The notes below the pieces were generated by a model that worked only from the letters and a program-made list of their open reading frames with translations, made no database searches and was not told the origin of the DNA. A program made the translations under genes and the position numbers. From positions 124,001 through 188,000 of the forward strand of contig NZ_JACHXS010000008.1 of assembly GCF_014192225.1 (NCBI RefSeq): a stretch of 64,000 nt of DNA, in the 5' to 3' direction. The stretch is from Pseudoduganella umbonata (GTDB lineage Bacteria > Pseudomonadota > Gammaproteobacteria > Burkholderiales > Burkholderiaceae_D). Numbering within the stretch: position 1 is the stretch's first letter; each line of letters opens with the position of its first letter. Positions 1-7,881 of this stretch are shown piece after piece.

Positions 1-329
1 ACCTGCGCCGGCGTCGACAGCGCGGTCACCGGGCGCGGCCCGTCGCCCTTGCTGCCGAAACCGCGCGATACCACGCCGGGGCGCATGCCGTGCGCGCGCA
101 ACTGCTCGACCAGCCAGATCGTCAGCGGTGTCTTGCCGGTGCCGCCGATGAAGATATTGCCGACCACGATCACGGGCACCGGCAAACGGCTCGACTTCAG
201 CACGCCGGCGCGGTACAGCAGGCCGCGCAGGCCCGCGAGCGCGCGGAACAGCAGCGATACGGGATACAGCGCGCAAGCCAGCGGGCCGCGTTTCAGCCAG
301 GCGCGGGTCAGCGTGGATTCAAGGGTCAT
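1..329 (-). CDS. lpxK: Tetraacyldisaccharide 4'-kinase LpxK (N-terminal part; C-terminus beyond window)
   Basis: LpxK phosphorylates the 4' position of the lipid A disaccharide at the inner face of the cytoplasmic membrane. The 109 visible codons begin at an ATG (327-329) and show a hydrophobic N-terminal stretch (about residues 15-42), then the family P-loop GNIFIGGTGKTP at about residues 57-68 and the following VVSRGFGSKGDGP segment. The rest of the enzyme, normally about 330-350 residues, lies left of position 1. It follows exbB and exbD on the same strand with a 97-bp gap, an arrangement common in beta- and gammaproteobacteria. The P-loop and flanks make the family call secure. Confidence 0.93.
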   Translation of the reverse strand, partial: MTLESTLTRAWLKRGPLACALYPVSLLFRALAGLRGLLYRAGVLKSSRLPVPVIVVGNIFIGGTGKTPLTIWLVEQLRAHGMRPGVVSRGFGSKGDGPRPVTALSTPAQ

Positions 330-426
330 CGGCAGGGCTGGATGGGCAACAATGGCAAAAAGGGCAACGCAGGCGGGCGGCGGCCTGGCGCTGGCGGCTG
401 GAAACCGGGAGCTGGGGACCGTGAGC

Positions 427-849
427 TTATTTCCCGCCGCCCGTCTGGGCCGCGAACGTCAGCTTGCCGAAGCCGGCCAGCCGGGCCGCTTCCATCACGT
501 TGACCACCATCTGGTGCATCGCGAACTGGTCGGCATTGACCACCACGACCGGGTCGCTGCCCGGCCTGGCGGCCGCCTTCAGCACCGAGGCCAGTCCGGC
601 CACGTCGCGGAACGAGACCGGCTCGCCGTTGATCGTGTAGTTGCCCTTGGCATCGACGGTCACGTCGAGCTGGTCCGGCTGCTCGACGGCCTTTTGCGCG
701 TCCGCCGTGGGCAGCGTGATCTGCAGTTCGGTGAACTTGCTGTAGGTGGTCGTCACCATCAGGAAGATCAGGATCACCAGCAGCACGTCGATGAACGGAA
801 TCAGGTTGATCTCCGGGTCTTCCCGGCGCCGGCCCTTGCGGAAATTCAT
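427..849 (-). CDS. exbD: Biopolymer transport protein ExbD/TolR family
   Basis: A 140-residue ExbD/TolR-type stator subunit. It has a short basic cytoplasmic N-terminus, one membrane segment at about residues 15-35 containing the proton-pathway aspartate in INLIPFIDVLLVILIFL, and a periplasmic domain of about 100 residues. With ExbB it couples the proton gradient to TonB, or to a related energised process, across the envelope. Its ATG lies 9 bp after the exbB stop, so the two are surely co-transcribed. No tonB or TonB-dependent receptor is visible nearby, and proximity to lpxK is a lineage-typical order rather than a functional clue. TolR is less likely because no tolA, tolB or pal gene follows. 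Confidence 0.93.
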   Translation of the reverse strand: MNFRKGRRREDPEINLIPFIDVLLVILIFLMVTTTYSKFTELQITLPTADAQKAVEQPDQLDVTVDAKGNYTINGEPVSFRDVAGLASVLKAAARPGSDPVVVVNADQFAMHQMVVNVMEAARLAGFGKLTFAAQTGGGK

Positions 850-858
850 GCCAGGCCC

Positions 859-1464
859 TTACTTTCGCTCGTTGTGGACGATGTCGACGAAGCGCACGGC
901 CTGCTGCTCCATCTGGATCACGAAACCGTCCACCAGCGCGCGGAAGTGGCGGTAGAACACCAGCGCGGGCATGGCGATCGCCAGGCCGAAACCGGTGTTG
1001 TACAGCGCCACCGAGATGCCGTGCGCCAGTTGCGCCGGGTTGGTGCCGGCGGGATTCTGCGCGCCGAAGATCTCGATCATGCCGACCACGGTACCGAACA
1101 GCCCCATCAGCGGGGCCAGCGTGGCGATCGTGCCCAGCGTCGTCAGGAAGCGCTCCAGCGTGTGGGCGACCCCGCTGCCCGCCTCTTCGATCGATTCCTT
1201 CATGACCTCGCGCGGCGCGTTAACGTTGCGCAGCGCGGCCGACAGCACCACGCCCAGCGGGGAACTGCTCTCGAGCTTGCCGGTGATCTCGGGCGTGATA
1301 TTGCCGCTGCGGTACACCCGCACCACTTCATCGAGCAGGTTCGGCGGAATGATCCGGGCGCGCCGCAGCGTCATCAGGCGTTCGATGATCAACGCGGTAG
1401 CCACGATGGATGCGATCAGCAGCAGCCAGATCGGCCAGCCGGCAGCTTGGAAGATGGCGAGCAA
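859..1464 (-). CDS. exbB: MotA/TolQ/ExbB proton channel family protein
   Basis: A 201-residue ExbB-type subunit with three membrane segments (about residues 10-30, 105-130 and 150-175). The conserved region reads LERFLTTLGTIATLAPLMGLFGTVVGMI, followed by a second helix pair around GISVALYNTGFGLAIAMPALVFY. It forms the pentameric channel around ExbD. The start is a TTG (1462-1464), chosen because an AAGGAG ribosome-binding site sits 6 bp upstream and no ATG precedes the first helix. It is the first gene of the minus-strand exbB-exbD-lpxK unit, whose promoter must lie in or beside the repeat-bearing region 1465-2323. Confidence 0.93.
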   Translation of the reverse strand: MLAIFQAAGWPIWLLLIASIVATALIIERLMTLRRARIIPPNLLDEVVRVYRSGNITPEITGKLESSSPLGVVLSAALRNVNAPREVMKESIEEAGSGVAHTLERFLTTLGTIATLAPLMGLFGTVVGMIEIFGAQNPAGTNPAQLAHGISVALYNTGFGLAIAMPALVFYRHFRALVDGFVIQMEQQAVRFVDIVHNERK

Positions 1465-1554
1465 AACTTACTCCTTGAGATAGCGCAGACGCGCAATGTA
1501 GCGTGTTGCCGTGCCGGCGGCAAGTGTGGACAGGCGCAGCGCGCCGCCCCTGCC

Positions 1555-2323
1555 TTTTGCACAAATTCTGTGGAAAAGATTGTGTGCAATACCCAATCGG
1601 CAATACAAGTCGTTGATTTCAAACAGCAATTAAGCAAAGCCTGTTTTTTAGGCAGTTTCGTGACTGGCCGAGCCATGCCTATTCTCAACAGTTTCTGTGG
1701 ACAATATTGTTGGCAACGCCCCCTATCCACGTGCAAGCCATTGATTAATCACAACAATATTGTCCTGCATAAAAATTGCGCAGCGGCTTGATCGGGCGGA
1801 TCGGCGACGGTGCGCTTTTGCACAGTAACTGTTGATAAGATTGTTGGCAAGACTACCCATTCACTCCCAACCGATTGATTTATAAGGATAAAATAAGCAT
1901 GCACAATAAAGATGCAAATCCTGCGGATCGTTCACGTGGCGGGGCTGGACGGCAGCACGGCATCCTTCTGCACACAAACTGTGGACAATATTGTGCGCAA
2001 CGCCCGATGTAGCAGGTAATACCGTTGATTTATAAGGAAAAAGTAGCTCCGCTCAAAAAACAGGCAGGCTGTACCTGGAGTGGTGGATGCCTGTTTGCGA
2101 ATGCAAAGCAGCCGGCGGACGCGGCGCTTCTGCACAAATTCTGTGGATAAAATTGTGGGAAAGCTTGAATTTCCATCGCCAAGTGCCTGATTCGCAAGGA
2201 TTAAATTGTTCTGCGGAAATTTCCGGCAGAACACGGCAAACTTGACGAGGTTCCCCACAATTTCTGTGGATATCTTTGTGCGTAAGAATGGTCGGCTTTC
2301 TTGAAGTCCTTGATTTGTAAGAA
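1555..2323 (+). repeat. Six-unit array of DnaA-box-like triads with a phased AT-rich motif
   Basis: Six degenerate units begin at 1555, 1682, 1816, 1966, 2128 and 2251. Each has three 9-mers at the same phase. Box 1, at offset 0, is TTTTGCACA-like (exact at 1555 and 1816). Box 2, at offset 14, is TGTGGATAA-like (exact at 2142; TGTGGAAAA at 1569). Box 3, at offset 26, fits TGTKNGNAA (1581, 1708, 1842, 1992, 2154, 2277). A fourth motif, TTGATTTATAAGGA or a close variant, starts at offset 59 in five units and 58 in the first. Spacers between units vary, giving starts 122-162 bp apart. Boxes 1 and 2 match or nearly match the DnaA box TTWTNCACA on opposite strands. No ORF in this stretch resembles a protein. 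Confidence 0.8.
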
Positions 2324-2457
2324 TTTTCTTACACTGCCCGCGAATGCAGCATGCCGTTTTCCCTTTAAAAATCAATACCTTGGAAATACACCTTGCTGTT
2401 TTAGGCGAGATATGACATAAGCATGACCGCTTGATGACTCTGTGGACAGTCTTCCCG

Positions 2458-3816
2458 ATGCCGACCTTCGACCGACCCGATTCCGCCCCCGGCCAGAGTG
2501 CCGTGATCACCGTCAGCGCCCTGAACCAGGCCGTATCCCGCCTGCTCGAGCGCTCTTTTCCACTGACCTGGATCGCTGGGGAAATCTCGAATTTCACGCG
2601 CGCCAGTTCAGGCCACTGGTATTTCACGCTGAAGGATGACGCGGCCCAGGTGCGCGCCGTGATGTTCCGCGGCCGCGCGCAATATGCCGGCTTTGTGCCG
2701 CGCGAAGGCGACAAGGTCGAGGTGCGTGCCCTCGTCACGCTGTACGGGCCGCGCGGCGATTACCAGATCAATGTCGAAGCGATCCGCCGCGCCGGTGTCG
2801 GCGCGCTGTTCGAGGCCTTCATGCGGCTCAAGGAAAAGCTGTCGGCCGCCGGCCTGTTCGACGAGGACCGCAAGCGCGCCCTGCCCCTGTTCGCCCGCAC
2901 CGTCGGCATCGTCACCAGTCCGCAGGCGGCGGCGCTGCGCGACGTGCTGATCGCACTGAGGCGGCGCGCGCCGCACGTCAACGTGGTGCTGTATCCCACG
3001 CTGGTACAGGGCCAGTTCGCCGCCGAGCAGATCGCGCTGGCGATCCGCACCGCCTCCGCGCGCGCCGAGTGCGACGTGCTGATCGTCTGCCGCGGCGGCG
3101 GCAGCATCGAGGACCTGTGGTGCTTCAATGACGAAGCGGTGGCCTACGCGATTGCCGAATGCGCGATGCCGGTAATTTCCGGCGTGGGTCACGAGACCGA
3201 TTTCACGATCGCCGATTTCGCCGCCGACCTGCGCGCGGCCACGCCGACCGCCGCCGCCGAACTGGCGGCCACGCCGCGCGGCGACTGGCTGGCGTCGCTG
3301 CGCGCCGACGCGGCCGACCTGCGCCGCGCGATGCGCCGTACGCTCGACGATGCCGCCCAGAGCCTCGACCACCAGAGCCGCCGCCTGCTGAGTCCCACGG
3401 CACGGATCCGCCAGCAGCGCCTGGCCCTGCTGGCGCTGTCCACGGCGATGATGCATGCCAACCGCGCACCGCTGAACGGCGCGCGGCACGCCCTGGAGCG
3501 CCTGGCCGGCCGGCTGGCCGCGCAGCGGCCCGACACCCGCGCCGCGCGTGCCCACCTGGCGGCACTGCAGCATCGCTGCAGCGTCAACGTGGCGGGCCGC
3601 CTGCAGCGCCAGCGGGAAGCGCTGGGCGCGCTGGCGGCGCAGCTGGAACTACTGAACCCGCAACGTACGCTGGAGCGGGGCTACGCGATCATCACCGACA
3701 GCAAGGGCACTATCCTGCGTTCGCCGGACCAGTTGCAGCCGCGCCGCAAGCTGACCGTGCGGCTGGCCGAAGGCAGTGCCGACCTGACCGTGTCCGGGGT
3801 GCAGCCAACGCTGTAA
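2458..3816 (+). CDS. xseA: Exodeoxyribonuclease VII large subunit
   Basis: The large subunit of exonuclease VII, which with XseB degrades single-stranded DNA from either end in the cytoplasm. The product is about 452 residues, the usual family length. The N-terminal OB-fold contains ITVSALNQAV and GEISNFTRASSGHWYFTLKD; the catalytic domain contains GIVTSPQAAALRD, CRGGGSIEDLWCFND and ISGVGHETDFTIADFAADLRA; a helical C-terminal region ends in QRTLERGYAI. The ATG at 2458 is chosen by alignment of the OB-fold start; an in-frame ATG at 2434 and a TTG at 2431 are alternatives, and none has a clear Shine-Dalgarno. It is preceded by the DnaA-box-like array, and an insertion sequence begins 27 bp after its stop. 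xseB is not in the window. Confidence 0.95.
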   Translation: MPTFDRPDSAPGQSAVITVSALNQAVSRLLERSFPLTWIAGEISNFTRASSGHWYFTLKDDAAQVRAVMFRGRAQYAGFVPREGDKVEVRALVTLYGPRGDYQINVEAIRRAGVGALFEAFMRLKEKLSAAGLFDEDRKRALPLFARTVGIVTSPQAAALRDVLIALRRRAPHVNVVLYPTLVQGQFAAEQIALAIRTASARAECDVLIVCRGGGSIEDLWCFNDEAVAYAIAECAMPVISGVGHETDFTIADFAADLRAATPTAAAELAATPRGDWLASLRADAADLRRAMRRTLDDAAQSLDHQSRRLLSPTARIRQQRLALLALSTAMMHANRAPLNGARHALERLAGRLAAQRPDTRAARAHLAALQHRCSVNVAGRLQRQREALGALAAQLELLNPQRTLERGYAIITDSKGTILRSPDQLQPRRKLTVRLAEGSADLTVSGVQPTL

Positions 3817-3835
3817 TGGCAGTCGCTGTGGTGCA

Positions 3836-3843
3836 TTCTTCTA
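3836..3843. repeat. 8-bp target site duplication, left copy
   Basis: TTCTTCTA directly abuts the left end of the insertion sequence and is repeated exactly at 4940-4947. An 8-bp duplication is the length expected for IS1595-family insertion. Confidence 0.9.
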
Positions 3844-4939
3844 GGCGCTGTCACCCAAACCTGTGGAAGTTTCGCCAGGTCATCAAGAAAGAGCGTCATT
3901 GCCGCGCAGCGCGGCGATCAGGCAGTCTGCCGGCGCCAGCCAACGCCGCCCGTCGAGGCCATGGCGCCAGCCCAGGTAGTTCGGCAGGTATTTGCTCGCC
4001 ACGCCATTGAACCGCGACAGCCAGCCATGGAAGCGGCTGTGATAGCCATTCACGTGCTGCAGGTGGATGGCACCCCGGACGCGTACGCCTGCCCTAAGGT
4101 TGACTGCTTCGTGCAGGATGCCGGTGCGGCGCGCGAATGTGCGGTAAGCGGCAGCGCTGTCCGATACCAGCAGGACATCGGCGGCTAATACTGGTGACAG
4201 GTGGCGCGCCAGCTGGCGCGCCGTGACCGGGCCTCGGCCGCAAACAAAATCCCGGGTTTTTCCGTCCCGGTCGCGTGCCACGAGGATGCAGTCGAGTTCG
4301 TTCGAGATGCCGCGCCGCCTGGCCTTGCCGCCACGCCGGCGTGCCGGCCGGTCCAGGTGCCGGCTGCCCTTTTGCGATTCGAGCAGATAGGTCTCATCCG
4401 CCTCGACAATGCCTTGCAGCCGGGGTGGCCGGTCGTGCCGTGCGCTGCCCATGAACCGATGGCGCCAGCGAAAGCTGGTGTTGCGGTGAATGCCGATGTT
4501 TTCGGCGGCGCTCCGGACCGTGCGGGAATCCAGCACCGCCTGCAGGAATGGCAGCCATTTGCCGCGCAGGCGCAGGAAAGCGAACGGCGTGCCGGTCAAC
4601 GCATTGAAGGTGCGGCGGCACGTCAGGCAGCGGTAGCGTTGCAGGCCGCCAGTGCTGCCGTGACGATGGATGCGGATCGCCGCGCAATGCGGACAGCGAT
4701 CGCACGGCCGGCCGAACTTTTCGATCAGTTCCAGGCAAGTCGTCAATGTCGAAGCCGACTCGAACAGGGCACGCAGTGTCGCCAGTTGGGCGCCGGAGAA
4801 CCCGTCGAGTTGCCCGCGCAAGCGTTCCAGCAAGCTGTTGAACACGCCGTCGTGCATCGCCGCCTCCATCGTCAATACGATATGAGACCGCGCTTGCGGC
4901 GAATGGTTCAGCTCACCCACGCGCTCGGGTGACAGCGCC
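3844..4939 (-). mobile_element. Complete IS1595-family (ISXO2-like) insertion sequence
   Basis: The element is 1096 bp, bounded by 13-bp perfect terminal inverted repeats: GGCGCTGTCACCC at 3844-3856 and its complement at 4927-4939. It is flanked by identical 8-bp duplications (TTCTTCTA). It carries one transposase gene on the minus strand and no passenger. Intact ends, intact target duplication and an open transposase frame indicate a recent insertion, into the gap between xseA and the LacI-type gene at 4988. Joining the flanks at the target site restores an uninterrupted intergenic sequence, so no gene was broken. Confidence 0.92.
3883..4869 (-). CDS. IS1595-family transposase (zinc ribbon plus ISXO2-like DDE domain)
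   Basis: The 328-residue transposase of the surrounding element. The N-terminal third has a zinc ribbon built from CDRCPHC and YRCLTCRRTFNALTGTP, then a helix-turn-helix around RTVRSAAENIGIHRNTSFRWRHRF. The ISXO2-like catalytic domain starts at GIVEADETYLLESQKGSR, where the first acidic residue lies, continues through LLVSDSAAAYRTFAR and ends in VNGYHSRFHGWLSRFNGVASKYLPNYLGW. The ATG at 4867-4869 is used; the frame stays open to a GTG at 4918-4920, which would add 17 residues, and neither start has a strong ribosome-binding site. The frame is undisrupted, so the enzyme is probably functional. Confidence 0.9.
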   Translation of the reverse strand: MEAAMHDGVFNSLLERLRGQLDGFSGAQLATLRALFESASTLTTCLELIEKFGRPCDRCPHCAAIRIHRHGSTGGLQRYRCLTCRRTFNALTGTPFAFLRLRGKWLPFLQAVLDSRTVRSAAENIGIHRNTSFRWRHRFMGSARHDRPPRLQGIVEADETYLLESQKGSRHLDRPARRRGGKARRRGISNELDCILVARDRDGKTRDFVCGRGPVTARQLARHLSPVLAADVLLVSDSAAAYRTFARRTGILHEAVNLRAGVRVRGAIHLQHVNGYHSRFHGWLSRFNGVASKYLPNYLGWRHGLDGRRWLAPADCLIAALRGNDALS

Positions 4940-4947
4940 TTCTTCTA
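4940..4947. repeat. 8-bp target site duplication, right copy
   Basis: TTCTTCTA, identical to 3836-3843, directly abuts the right inverted repeat of the insertion sequence. Confidence 0.9.
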
Positions 4948-4987
4948 TGTTAATCTTGCCCGTCGTCACACTCACGGGATAACAAAA

Positions 4988-6007
4988 TTGACAAAACCAA
5001 CAGTGGCAGCCGGACCCTCGACCCTGCTCGACGTCGCCCGCGAAGCGGGCGTTTCGCCGTCGACCGTCTCGCGCATCCTGAACGGCACCGCGCGCGTTTC
5101 CGACGACAAGCGGCAAGCCGTCATGAAAGCGATTGCGCGCACCAACTTCGCGCCGAACCTGATGGCGCAAGGCCTCAAGAAAGGCCGCACGCACACGATC
5201 GGCATCATCGTGCAGGACATTTCGTCGCCCTTCTTCGATGAAACGCTGCACGGCGTCGACGATGGCCTGAAAGGTACCGGCTATGCATCCGTGATCGTGA
5301 CCGGGCACTGGAGCGCGCTGGAGGAAGCGGACCGGATCCGGCTGCTGCTGGCGCGCAAGGTCGACGGCATCATCTTACTTTCCGGAAACTTACCGGACGA
5401 GGAATTGCTGCACTTCGCCACGCAGCGCCCGATCGTCGTCACCGGCCGCGCGCTCGACGCCCCGAACGCGCTGGGCTTCACGATGGACAACGAGCATGGC
5501 GCCTACCTGGCGGTACAGCACCTGATCGAACTGGGTCACCGGCGCATCGCCTTCGTGTCCGGCCCGCCCAGCCATGCCGACGCCTCCAGCCGCCTGCGCG
5601 GCTACCGCAAGGCACTCGAAGGCGCCGGCATCCCGGTCGATCCGGCGCTGGTCGTCGAGGGCAATTTCCATGAAAACAGCGGCCTGATCGCCATCAACCA
5701 CCTGTTCGAGACGCGCCAGGAATTCTCCGCCGTGTTCGCCGCCAACGACCAGAGCGCCTACGGCGTGCGCCTGGCCCTGTACCGCAAGGGCGTGCGCGTG
5801 CCGGAAGACGTGTCGCTGGTGGGCTTCGACGACCTGCCCGGCTCCGCGTTCACGACGCCGCCGCTGACCACGGTGCGCCAGCCGCTGTACGACATCGGCC
5901 TGACCGCGATCACCGCGCTGCTGCGCCTGATTACCGGCGACCGCGTTCCCACGCGGGTGCCGCCGGTCGAACTGGTGGTGCGGGAAACCACACTGCCCCG
6001 GCAGTGA
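4988..6007 (+). CDS. LacI-family transcriptional regulator
   Basis: A 339-residue LacI/GalR-type repressor. Residues about 12-35 form the DNA-binding helix-turn-helix plus hinge (LLDVAREAGVSPSTVSRILNG). The rest is a periplasmic-binding-protein-like sensor with the usual landmarks GIIVQDISSPFF, ELGHRRIAFVSGP, FAANDQSAYG and SLVGFDDLPGSAFTTPPLTTVRQP. The start is a TTG at 4988 with GGGA upstream, as no ATG precedes the HTH. The effector and targets cannot be read from sequence; neighbours are sodB and an insertion sequence whose end lies 48 bp upstream, so the element may have altered its promoter. It is distinct from the second LacI-type regulator at 16532. Confidence 0.9.
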   Translation: MTKPTVAAGPSTLLDVAREAGVSPSTVSRILNGTARVSDDKRQAVMKAIARTNFAPNLMAQGLKKGRTHTIGIIVQDISSPFFDETLHGVDDGLKGTGYASVIVTGHWSALEEADRIRLLLARKVDGIILLSGNLPDEELLHFATQRPIVVTGRALDAPNALGFTMDNEHGAYLAVQHLIELGHRRIAFVSGPPSHADASSRLRGYRKALEGAGIPVDPALVVEGNFHENSGLIAINHLFETRQEFSAVFAANDQSAYGVRLALYRKGVRVPEDVSLVGFDDLPGSAFTTPPLTTVRQPLYDIGLTAITALLRLITGDRVPTRVPPVELVVRETTLPRQ

Positions 6008-6163
6008 CAGGCATGACGATGATGCGCGGCCCTGATGCGCGGCTATGCACTTTTCGGTAGCCTCACTATTTACGGGGGATTTCGGCAGGGCCGCGGGCGA
6101 CGCATTACAATGATGGGCGTTTTGAAAACGTTGATTCTTTAGTCCCTTCATAAGGAAATGCAC

Positions 6164-6742
6164 ATGGAACATACCCTGCCGCCGCTGCCGTACGCAAAAG
6201 ACGCACTGCAACCGCACATCTCGGCTGAAACGCTGGAATACCACTACGGCAAGCACCACCAGGCTTACGTCACGAACCTGAACAACCTGATCAAGGGCAC
6301 CGAGTTCGAGAACCTGTCCCTGGAAGAGATCATCCAGAAATCCTCCGGCGGCGTGTTCAACAACTCCGCCCAGGTGTGGAACCACACGTTCTTCTGGCAC
6401 TGCATGGCACCGAACGCCGGCGGCGCGCCGACCGGCCCGGTGGCTGAAGCGATCAACGCCAAGTGGGGTTCGTTCGACAAGTTCAAGGAAGAATTCAGCA
6501 AGTCGGCCGTCGGCAACTTCGGTTCCGGCTGGACCTGGCTGGTGAAGAAGGCCGACGGCTCGGTGGACATCGTCAACACGTCCAACGCCGCCACCCCGCT
6601 GACCACCGACAACAAGCCGCTGCTGACCGTGGACGTGTGGGAACACGCGTACTACATCGACTACCGCAACGCCCGTCCGAAATTCGTGGAATCGTGGTGG
6701 AACCTGGTCAACTGGGAATTCGTGAACCAGAACTTCGCCTGA
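6164..6742 (+). CDS. sodB: Superoxide dismutase [Fe]
   Basis: Cytoplasmic superoxide dismutase converting superoxide to peroxide and oxygen. It is 192 residues, typical of SodB. The metal ligands are visible: His in LEYHYGKHH, His in VWNHTFFW, and Asp and His in DVWEHAYYIDY. The GGVFNNSAQVWNHTFFW segment is of the iron rather than the manganese type. The ATG at 6164 is preferred over the in-frame ATG at 6158 because the AAGGA at 6152-6156 is correctly spaced only for 6164. Two hairpins follow, the second with a short T-run. Its closeness to xseA, apart from the regulator and insertion sequence, fits an order I associate with related betaproteobacteria. Confidence 0.96.
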   Translation: MEHTLPPLPYAKDALQPHISAETLEYHYGKHHQAYVTNLNNLIKGTEFENLSLEEIIQKSSGGVFNNSAQVWNHTFFWHCMAPNAGGAPTGPVAEAINAKWGSFDKFKEEFSKSAVGNFGSGWTWLVKKADGSVDIVNTSNAATPLTTDNKPLLTVDVWEHAYYIDYRNARPKFVESWWNLVNWEFVNQNFA

Positions 6743-6747
6743 ATCTG

Positions 6748-6810
6748 ACCGGCGCTTGCGCCGGTTCACGTTTCGGTTGCCACGGCCCGCCTCGCGCGGG
6801 CCGTTCCTTA
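6748..6810 (+). terminator. Tandem hairpins downstream of sodB
   Basis: ACCGGCGCTTGCGCCGGT (6748-6765) is a perfect inverted repeat just after the sodB stop. A second stem with 9-bp arms (6782-6790 and 6796-6804) is followed by TCCTTATT. The second is the better rho-independent terminator candidate; the T-run is weak. Confidence 0.6.
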
Positions 6811-6840
6811 TTGCAGATCAGATCACCGCAGGAGACATGC

Positions 6841-7881
6841 ATGACTTATACGGCATCCCGCCACCGCTATGAAACGATGCAGTACCGCACCTGCGGCCGC
6901 AGCGGCCTGAAGCTGCCGGTGCTGTCGCTGGGCCTGTGGCACAACTTCGGCGACACCACCAGCACCGCCACGCAGCGCGACATGCTGCGTACCGCCTTCG
7001 ACCTCGGCATCACCCACTTCGACCTGGCCAACAACTATGGCCCGCCGTACGGCAGCGCCGAAACCAATTTCGGCCGCCTGTTCCGCGACGATTTCCAGCC
7101 CTACCGCGACGAACTGATCATCTCCACCAAGGCTGGCTGGGACATGTGGCCGGGCCCGTACGGCCAGGGCGGCGGCTCGCGCAAGTACGTGCTGGCCAGC
7201 CTGGACCAGAGCCTGCGGCGCATGGGCCTGGACTACGTGGATATCTTTTATTCGCACCGCTTCGATCCGGATACCCCGCTGGAAGAAACCATGGGCGCGC
7301 TGGCCCAGGCGGTACAGCAGGGCAAGGCGCTGTATGTCGGCGTGTCGTCCTATTCCGCGGAAAAGACCGCCGAGGCGCAGCGCCTGCTGGCGGAATGGAA
7401 GGTGCCCTGCCTGATCCACCAGCCGTCGTACAACATGCTGAACCGGTGGATCGAGACGGAGGGCCTGCTGGATACGCTGGGCCGCCAGGGCATTGGCTGC
7501 ATCACGTTCACGGCGCTGGCGCAGGGCATCCTGACCGGCAAATACCTGGACGGCATTCCGCAGGATGCGCGGGTGAACCGCCCCGGCGGCGGGTCGCTGC
7601 TGCCGTCGCACCTGTCCGAGGACAACCTGCGGCGCGTGCGCGGCCTGAACGAGATTGCCGCCGCGCGCGGCCAGTCGCTGGCGCAGATGGCGCTGGCCTG
7701 GGTGCTGCGCGACCCGCGCATCACGTCCACGCTGATCGGTGCATCGAACAGCGCACAGATCCGAGAGAACGTCGCCGCGCTGGACCAGCTGGCATTTTCC
7801 GACGACGAATTGCGCGCCATCGATGCACTGGCCCAGGAAGGTGGCATTAACCTGTGGGCCGGCTCGTCCGGCAGCGCCTGA
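6841..7881 (+). CDS. Aldo/keto reductase, YghZ/GpR type (L-glyceraldehyde 3-phosphate reductase-like)
   Basis: A 346-residue NADPH-dependent aldo/keto reductase, the same length as Escherichia coli YghZ (GpR), which detoxifies L-glyceraldehyde 3-phosphate and methylglyoxal. Catalytic residues are visible: Asp in FDLANNYG with the following Tyr, Lys in IISTKAGWDM and His in YSHRFDPDTP. The long conserved segment MWPGPYGQGGGSRKY is diagnostic of this subgroup. C-terminal cofactor-binding motifs are WVLRDPRITSTLIGASN and IRENVAAL. The ATG at 6841 has AGGAG 6 bp upstream. It stands as a single gene between the sodB terminators and a convergent dehydrogenase. The physiological substrate is inferred from family similarity. 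Confidence 0.88.
   Translation: MTYTASRHRYETMQYRTCGRSGLKLPVLSLGLWHNFGDTTSTATQRDMLRTAFDLGITHFDLANNYGPPYGSAETNFGRLFRDDFQPYRDELIISTKAGWDMWPGPYGQGGGSRKYVLASLDQSLRRMGLDYVDIFYSHRFDPDTPLEETMGALAQAVQQGKALYVGVSSYSAEKTAEAQRLLAEWKVPCLIHQPSYNMLNRWIETEGLLDTLGRQGIGCITFTALAQGILTGKYLDGIPQDARVNRPGGGSLLPSHLSEDNLRRVRGLNEIAAARGQSLAQMALAWVLRDPRITSTLIGASNSAQIRENVAALDQLAFSDDELRAIDALAQEGGINLWAGSSGSA

Noticed and set aside
1465..2457. Chromosomal origin next to dnaA
   Set aside because: No dnaA, dnaN, gyrB, rpmH or parAB genes flank the array, so it is reported only as DnaA-box-like, not as the main origin.
1932..2738. Long minus-strand open frame (268 codons) across the array and xseA start
   Set aside because: It reads through the non-coding repeat units and antisense to the conserved xseA N-terminus, with no recognisable domain.
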